From: Bacteroidales bacterium | Lineage (GTDB): Bacteria; Bacteroidota; Bacteroidia; Bacteroidales; UBA932 | Length of the DNA stretch: 32,276 bases | Reading direction: 5' to 3' | Assembly: GCA_017615615.1 (NCBI GenBank) | Contig: JAFZZW010000039.1 | Coordinates: 1 to 32,276, forward strand | Part shown: positions 8,288 to 16,876 of the stretch, one piece after another | Position numbering within the stretch: the stretch's first letter is position 1 | How the letters are laid out: every line of letters starts with the position of its first letter | Notes under the pieces: generated by a model | Told to the model about the DNA's origin: nothing | Database searches by the model: none | What the model saw: only the letters and a program-made list of their open reading frames with translations | Translations under genes and position numbers: made by a program

Positions 8288-9714
8288 AGGAACAGGGTAT
8301 CAGGGAAATTGACCAGGTACAACTTGCTGACGGCGCGGGTGACGGCGGTGTAGAGCCATTTGAGGTCGTCCAGAGTCTGGAAAGGCTGCCAGAACGGATT
8401 GTCCACGAAGACGCAGTCCCACTGGCCTCCCTGCGCCTTATGGCAGGTTACGGCGTCGGCATACTTGAGCTGGAGGGCGTTGAAGTAAGGATCCTCGCGT
8501 ACGGCCTCCCAAATCCGTTTCTTTGTGCCGCGGTCGGCATAATCGGCGCTCACGCCGGTGTAAAGGGCATTCTGCTGCTCCGCGGTGAGGGACGCCGACT
8601 CGCTCGTAAGCGTATCCAGGCACACCTTGGCCCGCACCTCGCAGCCGTCGTAATCGGGAAACTCCAGCAGGGCGTCGGCGAAACGCAGACCGTACCGTTC
8701 CTCGAAATTCCAAATCTTCTGCAAAATGGCGACGTCTCCGTTGGCGATATAGTCCAGCTGTTCGACGTCCTCCACGAACTGGTAGCAGTTCTTTACGATC
8801 ATGAACTTGTCGCCCCGGGCAAGCTCCTCCTCCTTGTAGAGGACTTTCGCACGTATGCCGAGATTGTACCGGATGGCCCTTTTGTTTGAACGGGTCAGGA
8901 CGATCGTGGAGTCGTATCCGTAGCGGTCGTATGCGTCGGAAATGGCCTCCAGCAGCTCTCCCCCGCCGATTCGGACGATGTCGGTACGTCCCTTCACGTC
9001 CAGGAGGGCGTCTTCGCTGGCGTCGTCTGGGCACATGGTTTCTATCCTCTTCCGCAAGGCGGTGGCATTGGTCAGTATGCCCGATTCGGCCGCCTGGCGC
9101 ACTACGGTTGAAAGGGTGGCGTACTGCACGCCGCCGAAATTGTCCATCACCTCCGGCACGAGCGCAGGTGAAGCCTCGAAGCCTATCGGAGGGAGCTGGG
9201 CGCCGTCCCCCATAAGAATCAGCCTGCAGTCGGAGCCGGAACGCACGAACTGCACGAGGTCTTCCAGCAGGTTGCCGCTGCCGAATACCGACTGCCCCTG
9301 GGAGGCGCCTCCGTCCAGGCCGATCAGGGAGACCTCGTCGACCACGAAAAGCGTATGCCTGGATTTGTTGGGAGCCAGGGTAAACCGGCCGTAGCCGTCG
9401 GCCCCGACGGATTTCTGGCGGTAGATATGCTTGTGGATGGTGGATGCGGGGAAACCCGCCATGCCCGACAGGACCTTGGCAGCACGACCGGTGGGGGCAA
9501 GCAGCACCGACATTATGCCCAGACGCTTGAGATAGCCTATGACTGCTGCCAGCGCCGTCGTTTTGCCTGTTCCGGCATATCCGTTGATGACGAATATGTC
9601 GCCGTCGTCCGTTGTAAGGAAGCGCGCCAGGGCGTCGAACAGGGCGTCCTGGCACTCTGTGGGTTCCATCGCCAGAAGCTTCAGGAACCCTTTATGGAGG
9701 GATTGGGCGTCCAT
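8284..9714 (-). CDS. RecD-like SF1 ATP-dependent DNA helicase
   Basis: A 476-residue superfamily 1 helicase of the RecD/Dda type, acting on DNA in the cytoplasm. Walker A is GYAGTGKT (45-52), motif Ia is APTGRAAK (73-80), Walker B is VVDEVSL (124-130) and motif III is MGDGAQLPP. The C-terminal UvrD-like part carries CHKAQGGQWDCVFVD and the motif VI segment LYTAVTRA. No nuclease domain or RecB/RecC partner is present, so it is a stand-alone helicase. The start is the ATG at 9714, which overlaps the trkH stop by one base (TGATG). The stop overlaps the next gene's ATG by four bases. The precise repair role cannot be read from the sequence. Confidence 0.85.
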   Translation of the reverse strand: MDAQSLHKGFLKLLAMEPTECQDALFDALARFLTTDDGDIFVINGYAGTGKTTALAAVIGYLKRLGIMSVLLAPTGRAAKVLSGMAGFPASTIHKHIYRQKSVGADGYGRFTLAPNKSRHTLFVVDEVSLIGLDGGASQGQSVFGSGNLLEDLVQFVRSGSDCRLILMGDGAQLPPIGFEASPALVPEVMDNFGGVQYATLSTVVRQAAESGILTNATALRKRIETMCPDDASEDALLDVKGRTDIVRIGGGELLEAISDAYDRYGYDSTIVLTRSNKRAIRYNLGIRAKVLYKEEELARGDKFMIVKNCYQFVEDVEQLDYIANGDVAILQKIWNFEERYGLRFADALLEFPDYDGCEVRAKVCLDTLTSESASLTAEQQNALYTGVSADYADRGTKKRIWEAVREDPYFNALQLKYADAVTCHKAQGGQWDCVFVDNPFWQPFQTLDDLKWLYTAVTRAVSKLYLVNFPDTLFL

Positions 9715-11168
9715 CAGCGGTTGCGGCGGTCGAATATCATCGCCACAACGGCAAGGACGGGATAGATTTCGATACGGCCCAGGAACATATCCAGGCTGAA
9801 CACCAGTTTGGCGAGTTCGGGGGCGCTGTTGAAGGTGCCCATAGACCCCATCTCGCCGAGGGCGGGACCGACGTTGCTGATGCTGGTGATGGATGCAGCG
9901 AGTGAATTCTGCCAGCCTACGCCGAGGCCCAGACACAGGGTCATCGAAATGGCGAGCAGCAGCACGTAAAGCGCAATATACAGCAGCTGGGGCGCCACGT
10001 CCTCATCCTTGAGGATGCGCCCGGAAAGCCTCACCTCGTTGACGGAAGAAGGATGGAGGATGCGGTTGATCTGACGGCCGGTGGACTTGAACAGCAGTAT
10101 GATACGGTCTATCTTGAGACCGCCGGAAGTGGAGCCCGCGCAGGCGCAGACGGCAGCAGGAATCATGATCAGGGCGCACATGAGCCCCGGCCAGGTGCTG
10201 TTGTCGATTATGGCGAATCCGGTGGTCGTGGAAATGCACATGACCTCGAAGAGGCCGTTCCAAAGGGAGCTTCCCCACCCGTCGCAGTATCCGCGGACCT
10301 TCAGGTTGATGCCGAGAAGCAGGGCGAACAGCAGCACGGAAGCGGTATAATACTTGACTATGGGATTGTTGAGGGGCTTGAGCGACTTGGATATGAGGGA
10401 CAGGTACAACAGGCCGAAGTGTATGGACGACAGGTACATACACAGCATTGTAGAGCCCTCTATCCAGCGGGAGTCGAAGGCACCGATGGAAGCGTTTCGC
10501 GTGCTGAACCCGCCGGTGGCCGTGACGCTCATGGCGTGGCAGAGGGCGTCTATCACCTTCATACCCCCTAGCAGATACAGCACCAGGGCAAGCAGGAAAA
10601 TGCCGAAATATATGCTGGCGAATGTATAGACGCGTTTGTTGGTGGGACCTCCGTATGACGACCTTGACAGGGCGCCGATCTCCATATTCACGAGCCTGAG
10701 CTTGACGGGGCTGGAATCCGGGATGATGAGAAGCAGGAATACGACTACTCCCAAACCTCCGATGAAATGCGTGGCGGCGCGCCAGAAAAGCAGGCTGTTG
10801 GGCAGCGCCTCTACGTTGTCGAGTATGGTGGCGCCGGTGGTGGTGAAGCCGGAGACGCTTTCGAACCAGGCGTTCTGGATGGAGAACGGGCCGCCCCACA
10901 GGGCATACGGAAGCATGCCGAAGATAAAGGACAGCAGCCAGGACAGCACTATCGTAATGTATCCCTCCTTGAGGGTTATCTCCCCTGCCCTGCGGACGAA
11001 AATGAACGGGAAAGCTCCGACAAGGAAAGTGATGACGAAACTGATGAACAAGGCCACGAGGGCGCTGTCCCTGCCGCTGAAAAGTGACACCAGCACCGAA
11101 ATCAGCATGAACAGGGAGCTCACCAGCAAGGCGGCCCCTACGTTACGGCTGATTGCTTTCCAATTCAT
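9714..11168 (-). CDS. trkH: Potassium uptake protein TrkH/KtrB family
   Basis: A 484-residue inner-membrane K+ channel/transporter subunit. The four selectivity-filter loops of the family are visible: TTTGA (109-113), TATGGFST (216-223), STTTGFA (313-319) and SNVGPAL (431-437), each followed by membrane helices. Length is typical. The cytoplasmic regulatory partner TrkA/KtrA is not in the window, so it is either elsewhere or replaced. The start overlaps the 3' end of the upstream sensor-like gene by 26 bases, which suggests tight coupling. Confidence 0.92.
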   Translation of the reverse strand: MNWKAISRNVGAALLVSSLFMLISVLVSLFSGRDSALVALFISFVITFLVGAFPFIFVRRAGEITLKEGYITIVLSWLLSFIFGMLPYALWGGPFSIQNAWFESVSGFTTTGATILDNVEALPNSLLFWRAATHFIGGLGVVVFLLLIIPDSSPVKLRLVNMEIGALSRSSYGGPTNKRVYTFASIYFGIFLLALVLYLLGGMKVIDALCHAMSVTATGGFSTRNASIGAFDSRWIEGSTMLCMYLSSIHFGLLYLSLISKSLKPLNNPIVKYYTASVLLFALLLGINLKVRGYCDGWGSSLWNGLFEVMCISTTTGFAIIDNSTWPGLMCALIMIPAAVCACAGSTSGGLKIDRIILLFKSTGRQINRILHPSSVNEVRLSGRILKDEDVAPQLLYIALYVLLLAISMTLCLGLGVGWQNSLAASITSISNVGPALGEMGSMGTFNSAPELAKLVFSLDMFLGRIEIYPVLAVVAMIFDRRNR

Positions 11169-11961
11169 TGGGTTCGCGGGATTTCAGGTCTTTGAGGCGT
11201 TTGCGGAGGGTGACGTTCTCGCCTATGAGTTCGCCGATGCCTTCGTTGAGGCGGACCAGCTCGTCGTCTCCGTCGAACGTATAGGTATAACGCTTGCCGT
11301 AGGAACGGTAGGCGTCCATGCCGTCCAGCATCTTGTACAGGGGATTGACATAGAATCCCAGCATGAACATGAGGAGCATGATGACCAGCAGGAGCCCGAC
11401 TCCCACAGCCACGATACCCGGTATTATACTGCGGTAGAAGCCCCTCTCGAATGTGAGGGAATTCTTCTCAAGGTCGCTGTAGATGGCCCTTTCCAGGGCG
11501 TCGATGTCCTTGGTAAGTATTTCAAAACCGGGCTGGAGACGGTTGAAGTACCAGCTGCGGGAGTCTATGAAATACGAATCGAGCACATTCTCCAGTTCAA
11601 GCGAGGTAAGCACGTAGGCCGAACAGGAATAGACGATTGAATCCGTAAGCGGCTGGATCACATTGGACTCCAGCGACGTGCGCAGGGAATCGCAATGGGA
11701 GAGGAAGTACTGCTGGTCAAATTCCGGAAGCTCGGCGTAGAAGTCGTCCCCGATGACTGTAAGGATATCCAGATTGTATTTATTGCAGATATCGGACAGC
11801 CTGTGGGCGGTGTTCAGGCTGGTTATATCGTCGGCAATGAGGTCTGACACATAGGAGCTCATCTTTGCATATTCCAGCACCGAAATGGTGGCCGAAACCA
11901 GCAAAATAGCGCCTATCGCACTCAGGCTGAGAGTAAGTTTTGCCTTAAGGGACAACTTCAT
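11143..11961 (-). CDS. HAMP-containing sensor-like membrane protein without output domain
   Basis: A 272-residue protein built like the front half of a receptor. There is a transmembrane helix at about 9-31, an extracytoplasmic helical region to about 177 resembling four-helix-bundle sensor domains, and a second helix at 178-203. A HAMP-like segment follows (NPLYKMLDGM to GDDELVRLNEGIGELI, about 206-248), then a short charged coiled coil. No histidine kinase, cyclase or methyl-accepting domain follows; the protein stops at residue 272. It precedes trkH and overlaps it by 26 bases, so a role in K+ uptake or osmotic response is possible but inferred. The start is the ATG at 11961, behind a -7 box. 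Confidence 0.72.
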   Translation of the reverse strand: MKLSLKAKLTLSLSAIGAILLVSATISVLEYAKMSSYVSDLIADDITSLNTAHRLSDICNKYNLDILTVIGDDFYAELPEFDQQYFLSHCDSLRTSLESNVIQPLTDSIVYSCSAYVLTSLELENVLDSYFIDSRSWYFNRLQPGFEILTKDIDALERAIYSDLEKNSLTFERGFYRSIIPGIVAVGVGLLLVIMLLMFMLGFYVNPLYKMLDGMDAYRSYGKRYTYTFDGDDELVRLNEGIGELIGENVTLRKRLKDLKSREPNELESNQP

Positions 11962-11986
11962 TTTAAAATTTTTTACAAAATCAGCA

Positions 11987-11994
11987 CAAATATA
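11987..11994 (-). promoter_or_regulatory. -7 box for the sensor/trkH/helicase/methyltransferase operon
   Basis: The minus strand reads TATATTTG, a clean TAnnTTTG match, 25 bases before the ATG at 11961. The short leader is AT-rich, with an AAATTTTAAA run in place of a Shine-Dalgarno sequence. It faces away from the plus-strand box of the ROK gene. Confidence 0.6.
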
Positions 11995-12006
11995 GGAATT
12001 TATTGG

Positions 12007-12014
12007 TACTTTTG
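12007..12014 (+). promoter_or_regulatory. -7 box for the ROK regulator gene
   Basis: TACTTTTG matches the TAnnTTTG -7 consensus and lies 18 bases before the ATG at 12033, so the leader would be about 12 bases. No -33 element is clear because the upstream sequence overlaps the divergent promoter. Confidence 0.55.
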
Positions 12015-12032
12015 CACAATAACACAGCGACG

Positions 12033-13229
12033 ATGACCAACAGTTTCCTCAACGAGTCCAACAAGAACGCCCAGATAAAGCGCCAGATTCTGCGCCTTTG
12101 CATCGAGCACGACGAGTCCAGCATCTCCTATTTCAGCAAGACGCTGGGCATCAGCGTTCCCACCATAACCAAACTGATAAGCGAGCTCATCAGCGACGGA
12201 TTCCTCCTCGACGAAGGCAAAGTCGGCACCGCCGGAGGCCGCAGACCCAGCATCTACGGGCTCGATCCCCACGCCGGGTTCTTCATCGGAATAGACGTCG
12301 CAAGACACCATTTCCACATAGCCATTACCGACTTCAAGGGCAGCCTGCTCAAATACATAGAGGACATTGAGTTCGTACTGGAATCGTCCGGCGCTTCATT
12401 CAGGCAGATGTGCCGCATGGTCAAGGACCAGGTCGTCGCCGCAGGCATCCCATGGATCAAGGTCCTGTCGGTGGGCGTCAGCCTGTCAGGGCGCGTCAAC
12501 CCCGAGCAGGGCTATTCCCTCACCTACTTCGTCAGCGACGACCTTCCGCTCAAGGAATTGTTCCAAAGGGAACTGAACGTGCCCGTCAGCATAGAGAACG
12601 ACTCCCGGGCGCTCACATACGGCGAATACATGAATCTTGGCAAGGACGCCGACCGCAACATGATCGCCATCAACCTCAGCTGGGGCCTCGGCATGGGCAT
12701 GATCCTGGACGGCCGTCTGTATTACGGCAAATCCGGATTCTCCGGCGAAATCGGACACTTCCCCCTGCTGGACAACGACATCATGTGCCGCTGCGGCAAG
12801 GTCGGCTGCCTGGAAACCGGGGCGTCCGGCTCGGCCCTTCACCGCATGATTACCGAGAAGCTCAAGGACGGCCGCCGGTCTTCCCTCTCGAAGTTGTTCC
12901 GGGAAACCGGCAACATCGAACTGTCCGATATCCTCAAGGCAGTTCAGGACGGAGACGTCCTCGCAATAGAATGTATAGGTGAAGTCGGCGCCATGCTGGG
13001 GCGCGGCATCGCAGGCGTCATAAACATCTTCAACCCCGGCCTCGTAATCGTTGGAGGCCGCCTCATCGTCGGCCGCGAGCACCTGCTGCTTCCCATCCGC
13101 ACCGCCGTCAACCGCCTCTCCATGTCCCGCGTCACCGCAGACACCAAAATCCGCCTCTCCACCCTCGGCCGCAAAGCCATCTGTCTCGGCGACTGCCTGT
13201 TGGCCCGCAAGAAGCTGCTGGGGATTTGA
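12033..13229 (+). CDS. ROK-family transcriptional regulator / sugar kinase-like protein
   Basis: A 398-residue protein with an N-terminal winged helix (about 13-60, including a VPTITKLISELISDGFL recognition region) joined to a ROK sugar-kinase fold, as in NagC/Mlc-type repressors. The ATP-binding motif starts at GIDVARHHFHIAITD. The general-base aspartate is in IENDSRA, the GFSGEIGH motif is present, and the zinc motif is CRCGKVGCLE. Kinase motifs look intact, so it may bind or phosphorylate a sugar as effector. The start is the ATG at 12033 behind the -7 box. It is monocistronic and ends in a palindromic repeat whose left arm contains its stop codon. Which sugar genes it controls is unknown. 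Confidence 0.86.
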   Translation: MTNSFLNESNKNAQIKRQILRLCIEHDESSISYFSKTLGISVPTITKLISELISDGFLLDEGKVGTAGGRRPSIYGLDPHAGFFIGIDVARHHFHIAITDFKGSLLKYIEDIEFVLESSGASFRQMCRMVKDQVVAAGIPWIKVLSVGVSLSGRVNPEQGYSLTYFVSDDLPLKELFQRELNVPVSIENDSRALTYGEYMNLGKDADRNMIAINLSWGLGMGMILDGRLYYGKSGFSGEIGHFPLLDNDIMCRCGKVGCLETGASGSALHRMITEKLKDGRRSSLSKLFRETGNIELSDILKAVQDGDVLAIECIGEVGAMLGRGIAGVINIFNPGLVIVGGRLIVGREHLLLPIRTAVNRLSMSRVTADTKIRLSTLGRKAICLGDCLLARKKLLGI

Positions 13230-13370
13230 TGATGCTGCGCCACGCAGGCAGCTGTTTCTCCATCCTCGCTTCGCTCGCCCTCCCACTCCGTGGGCCCCTC
13301 CCACTACAAGCGTGGGTGCTTACGATTCCGAAACAGCTGCCTGCCTCCGCTTTACCAGCATCATCAAATC
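13223..13370 (+). repeat. Palindromic repeat element, copy 2, after the ROK gene
   Basis: A 148-base element with two nested perfect inverted repeats of 15 bases each: outer 13223-13237 with 13356-13370, inner 13244-13258 with 13330-13344. The interior carries CGCTTCGCT (13267-13275), CCCTCCCACT (13278-13287) and GGGCCCCTCCC (13292-13302), the same blocks as the copy at 7461-7580. Two mini-stems are CCCAC/GTGGG at 13282-13294 and CCCAC/GTGGG at 13300-13316. The outer left arm includes the TGA stop (13227-13229) of the ROK gene. There is no T-run, so it is not a standard terminator. Confidence 0.75.
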
Positions 13371-13470
13371 GACGTGACACTTCAATTCTGTCCCTTCCTG
13401 CTACAGAGGGCAGGTGGAATAAAGCGAAGCAAACGTTATGCTGGTCTGTTCCTGCAGAACGAAGAACAGC
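13355..13470 (-). repeat. Degenerate relative of the palindromic element, opposite orientation, with extra hairpins
   Basis: Read on the minus strand, GCTTCGCTTT (13421-13430) is followed by a C-rich stretch, resembling the start of the conserved core. Short arms CCAGCAT (13355-13361) and ATGCTGG (13438-13444) enclose it and share sequence with copy 2's right arm. Inside is the stem CCTGC/GCAGG (13397-13401 with 13410-13414). Beyond it is CTGTTC/GAACAG (13446-13451 with 13464-13469). It lies directly downstream of rfbB. Kinship to the other copies is weaker than between copies 1 and 2. Confidence 0.4.
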
Positions 13471-13471
13471 G

Positions 13472-14620
13472 TCAGCGGTTGCCGTACATCTCGTCGTAAT
13501 AACTCTGGTAGTTGCCGGAGGTGACGTTGTCCAGCCAGTCCTGGTTGGACAGATACCATCGGACCGTGCGGTCTATTCCCTCCTCGAACTGGAGCGACGG
13601 CTCCCAGCCGAGCTCACGCTGGAGTTTGCGGCTGTCGATGGCATAACGCATGTCGTGGCCGGCGCGGTCGGTTACGAAGGTGATGAGGTCCAGGTCTGCG
13701 CCTTCCGGGCGGCCGAGCTGGCGGTCGACGGTAGCGATAAGAAGCTTGATGACGTCGATATTCTTCCACTCGTTGAAGCCGCCTATATTATAAGTCTCGG
13801 CGTCCTTTCCCTTATGGAATACGAGGTCTATCGCCCTGGCGTGGTCCTCAACGTACAGCCAGTCGCGGACATTCTCGCCGCGTCCGTAGACGGGGAGCGG
13901 CCTGCGAAGGCGTATATTGTTGATGAACAGAGGAATAAGCTTCTCCGGGAACTGATAGGGACCGTAATTGTTGGAACAATTGGTGACGACCACGGGGAGA
14001 CCGTAAGTATCGTGGAAGGCGCGGACGAAGTGGTCGCTGCTGGCCTTGGCTGCACTGTACGGGCGGTGGGGCTGATAGCTGCGGTCCTCAGTAAAGAAAT
14101 CCTCGCCGTAAGCGAGGTGATGGCTGCCGCTGGAGGCCTTGGTGGAGAAAGGAGGCTCAACGCCGTCAGGACGCGTCAGCTCGAGGGCTCCATAGACCTC
14201 GTCGGTGCTGATATGATGGAAGCGGCAGGCGACGCCGCTTTCGGGCATGACGTATTGATGGGGCTCCCAGCTTGCCTTGGCCGCCTGCAGCAGGGACAGC
14301 GTACCGAGTACATTGGTCTTCGCGAAAGTAAAAGGATCCTTTATGCTGCGGTCCACATGGCTTTCGGCGGCGAGATGGATGATGCCGTCGACCTTCTCGA
14401 GCTGCATGAGGGTATAGACGGAGTCGAAGTCGCAGATATCCATCTTGACGAACTTGAAATTGGGCTTGTCCTCGAGATCCTTCAGGTTTGCAAGATTGCC
14501 GGCATAAGTAAGACTGTCAAGGCATATTATGCGGTAGTCGGGATACTTCTCCACAAAAAGGCGCACGACATGGGAACCGATGAAACCGGCGCCTCCGGTG
14601 ATGATGATGGAACGTTTCAT
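13472..14620 (-). CDS. rfbB: dTDP-glucose 4,6-dehydratase
   Basis: A 382-residue cytoplasmic SDR enzyme that converts dTDP-glucose to dTDP-4-keto-6-deoxyglucose, the second step of the dTDP-rhamnose pathway. The NAD-binding motif is GGAGFIGSH (9-17), the catalytic STDEVYG is at 138-144 and YxxxK is YSAAK at 188-192. The extra ~25 residues between these motifs are normal for Bacteroidales RfbB. It is the last gene of the polysaccharide operon; its start overlaps the rfbA stop by four bases (ATGA). The stop is followed by a cluster of hairpin repeats rather than a T-run terminator. Confidence 0.94.
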   Translation of the reverse strand: MKRSIIITGGAGFIGSHVVRLFVEKYPDYRIICLDSLTYAGNLANLKDLEDKPNFKFVKMDICDFDSVYTLMQLEKVDGIIHLAAESHVDRSIKDPFTFAKTNVLGTLSLLQAAKASWEPHQYVMPESGVACRFHHISTDEVYGALELTRPDGVEPPFSTKASSGSHHLAYGEDFFTEDRSYQPHRPYSAAKASSDHFVRAFHDTYGLPVVVTNCSNNYGPYQFPEKLIPLFINNIRLRRPLPVYGRGENVRDWLYVEDHARAIDLVFHKGKDAETYNIGGFNEWKNIDVIKLLIATVDRQLGRPEGADLDLITFVTDRAGHDMRYAIDSRKLQRELGWEPSLQFEEGIDRTVRWYLSNQDWLDNVTSGNYQSYYDEMYGNR

Positions 14621-15495
14621 TTGTTGTCGGCAGCCTTAAGCAGATATTGTCCGTACTCGTTCTTGGCCATGGGCGCTGCGAGCGCGCGAAGGCGGTCCGC
14701 ATCTATCCAGCCCTTGTCGAAGGCGATCACTTCCAGGCAGGCAAGCTTGAGCCCCTGGCGCTTCTCGATTACTTCCACAAAGGAACAGGCGTCGCTGAGG
14801 GAATCGAAAGTGCCGGTGTCGAGCCATGCGAACCCGCGCCCAAGATTCTGGACGCGAAGCTGTCCGGCGGCAAGGAAAGCCTGATTGACCGATGTGATTT
14901 CCAGCTCCCCGCGGGCGGACGGCTTAACGCCTGCAGCCACATCTACCACCCTGTTTGGATAGAAATAAAGGCCCGTGACGGCGTAATTCGACTTGGGCGC
15001 CGCAGGCTTCTCCTCGATGCTCAGGCATTTGCCGGAAGCGTCGAATTCGGCCACGCCGTAACGCTCGGGGTCCTTGACCCAATAGCCGAATACCGTCGCC
15101 ATGGAGTCTTCCTCGGCGGCGCGCACGGCCTCCTTAAGCATCTGGGTGAAGGAACCGCCATAGAAGATGTTGTCTCCCAGAATCAGGGCGGCACAATCGT
15201 TTCCGATGAAATCCCGGCCGATGATGAAAGCCTGTGCAAGGCCGTCCGGAGAAGGCTGCCCGGCGTATTCGAGGCGGACGCCGAAGTCGGAGCCGTCGCC
15301 GAGAAGGCGCCGGAAAGCAGGCAGATCCTGAGGCGTGGATATGATAAGGATGTCCCGTATCCCCGCAAGCATAAGCACGCTCAAGGGGTAGTAGATCATG
15401 GGCTTGTCGTAAATGGGAAGCAACTGCTTGCTGACACCCTTGGTGATGGGATACAGGCGCGAGCCTGAACCGCCGGCGAGTATTATGCCTTTCAT
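14617..15495 (-). CDS. rfbA: Glucose-1-phosphate thymidylyltransferase
   Basis: A 292-residue cytoplasmic enzyme that makes dTDP-glucose from glucose-1-phosphate and dTTP. The nucleotide-binding signature is [20 protein letters not shown] (6-25), followed by [13 protein letters not shown] and LGDNIFYG, all characteristic of RmlA. Length matches the short RmlA class. It overlaps rfbD upstream and rfbB downstream by four bases each, so the three genes are translated as a coupled block. The epimerase gene rfbC that commonly sits in this cluster is absent from the window. Confidence 0.95.
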   Translation of the reverse strand: MKGIILAGGSGSRLYPITKGVSKQLLPIYDKPMIYYPLSVLMLAGIRDILIISTPQDLPAFRRLLGDGSDFGVRLEYAGQPSPDGLAQAFIIGRDFIGNDCAALILGDNIFYGGSFTQMLKEAVRAAEEDSMATVFGYWVKDPERYGVAEFDASGKCLSIEEKPAAPKSNYAVTGLYFYPNRVVDVAAGVKPSARGELEITSVNQAFLAAGQLRVQNLGRGFAWLDTGTFDSLSDACSFVEVIEKRQGLKLACLEVIAFDKGWIDADRLRALAAPMAKNEYGQYLLKAADNK

Positions 15496-16358
15496 TTGCC
15501 TTTAATATTGGATATGCACTCGGAGAGGCTGTCGGTCCAGTATGGGATACTGATGCCGAAAGCATCCTTGATCTTTGTTTTGTCCAGGACGGAATACGCG
15601 GGACGGACCACCCTGGACGGGAACTCCGAAGAGTGACAGGGAAGAACGCGGCAGGAATCGTGACCCGCCAGGCGCGCGATGGCGGCGGCGAAATCGAACC
15701 AGCTGCAAACTCCCTCGTCGGAATAATGATACACCCCCTCGCGTCCCTCGTAAAGCCGGTGTTCAAGGATGCCGAACAATGCCATGGCAAGGTCCCGGGC
15801 GTAGGTGGGAGTGCCAACCTGGTCGAAGACCACACGCACCTCCGGCCGCTGAGAGGTAAGACGCAGCATAGTCAGGAGGAAATTCTTTCCCCTCTCGCTG
15901 TAAAGCCAGGACGTACGGATTAAAATATGACGGCAGCCGGAGGCGGATATGGCCTGCTCGCCGTGGAGCTTGGTCCGGCCATAAACCCCAGTGGGGGCGG
16001 GAGCCAGGTCTTCCGGAATGGGTGTATTGACGGCAGTTCCGCCGAACACGTAATCTGTACTGATATGCACCAGCAGGCCTCCGCGGGCGGCCATGGATTC
16101 CGCCAGATTGCCCACGGCCTCGCAATTGAGGCGTTCCGCAAGCTCGGGGGCGTCCTCGGCTGCATCCACATTGGTATATGCTGCGCAGTTGACTATTACG
16201 TCTATGCCCTTTGCGGCGACGAAATCCAGAACTGCACTGCGGTCGGTGATATCGAGTTCTTCAATGTCGGTATAGATATAATTGTCCCGGGACGAGGCTG
16301 CGGCTAGTCTCATCCAGCTGCCAAGCTGGCCGTTCGCTCCTGTAACCAGTACGTTCAT
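15492..16358 (-). CDS. rfbD: dTDP-4-dehydrorhamnose reductase
   Basis: A 288-residue SDR enzyme that carries out the last step to dTDP-L-rhamnose using NAD(P)H. The Rossmann motif is TGANGQLG (6-13). STDYVF and the catalytic pair YGRTK follow, then the substrate-loop QVGTPTYA and the C-terminal RPAYSVLDK, which together are diagnostic of RfbD/RmlD. The start overlaps the UpxY stop by four bases. Its presence implies that the pathway product is rhamnose, provided a 3,5-epimerase is encoded elsewhere. Confidence 0.93.
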   Translation of the reverse strand: MNVLVTGANGQLGSWMRLAAASSRDNYIYTDIEELDITDRSAVLDFVAAKGIDVIVNCAAYTNVDAAEDAPELAERLNCEAVGNLAESMAARGGLLVHISTDYVFGGTAVNTPIPEDLAPAPTGVYGRTKLHGEQAISASGCRHILIRTSWLYSERGKNFLLTMLRLTSQRPEVRVVFDQVGTPTYARDLAMALFGILEHRLYEGREGVYHYSDEGVCSWFDFAAAIARLAGHDSCRVLPCHSSEFPSRVVRPAYSVLDKTKIKDAFGISIPYWTDSLSECISNIKGK

Positions 16359-16876
16359 ATCTTTTCAACCGTTTGAATGTCAAGGTCCATCGTGGCGGTG
16401 CCGAGCAGTCCCAGACGTACAGCGAGGCATCTTCCCGCACCTACGCTCACAAGCTCACACTCCAGTCCGGTCAACGGACCGTCCAGCACCCTCACCCTGT
16501 CTCCGGGAGCAAGCGGCTCGCTTGTGACGCTCACCCCGCTCCCCTGCTCCACCATCCGGCGGAAGGCTTCCATCTCTGAATCCCGGACTACGGACGGGAC
16601 CCCGTCCATCGACAGGAATCCGCGTATCTTCGGATCCGACGAAAGCACCTCCAGTCGCTCGGTATCGGTACAATGCAGAAAGATATACCGCGGAAGCACC
16701 AGGGCATCGATCACTTTGCGGCGGTCGCTCCAGCGACGCACTTCCCGGCGTACCGGAAGGTAATGCTCGACTCCCCTGCCTGCAAGGCCTGCGGCTACCT
16801 TTTTCTCCTGGCAGCTGCCGACCCTGGCCACATACCAGCGGCGTTCACCGGATTTGTTATTTGTCAAACTCTGCAA
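16355..16876 (-). CDS. UpxY-like transcription antiterminator (NusG family)
   Basis: A 173-residue NusG-like protein with an N-terminal NGN domain beginning at RRWYVARV (12-19) and a KOW-type C-terminal domain around LAPGDRVRVLDGPLTG (122-137). Proteins of this kind (UpxY, LoaP) promote elongation through polysaccharide operons in Bacteroides. Such genes usually come first in a capsule operon; this one is fourth. There is no usable ATG: the start is TTG at 16876, or TTG at 16867. Either lies within the end of the CapD-like gene, with an overlap of 20 or 11 bases. The stop overlaps the rfbD start by four bases. No upxZ-like partner is visible. Confidence 0.8.
   Translation of the reverse strand: MQSLTNNKSGERRWYVARVGSCQEKKVAAGLAGRGVEHYLPVRREVRRWSDRRKVIDALVLPRYIFLHCTDTERLEVLSSDPKIRGFLSMDGVPSVVRDSEMEAFRRMVEQGSGVSVTSEPLAPGDRVRVLDGPLTGLECELVSVGAGRCLAVRLGLLGTATMDLDIQTVEKI

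Noticed and set aside
13446..13469. CTGTTC/GAACAG hairpin as a terminator of rfbB
   Set aside because: There is no T-run on either strand next to the stem; it is reported only as part of the hairpin array.
14083..14180. Extra ~25-residue insertion in RfbB as a possible anomaly
   Set aside because: The same segment (PPF to SSxxHHLAYG) occurs in RfbB proteins of Bacteroides as I recall them; it is normal for the group.
13226..14884. A 552-codon open frame antisense to rfbB and crossing the repeat
   Set aside because: It mirrors conserved rfbB/rfbA codons on the other strand, has no family features and starts inside the ROK stop region. Long antisense frames are expected at this GC content.
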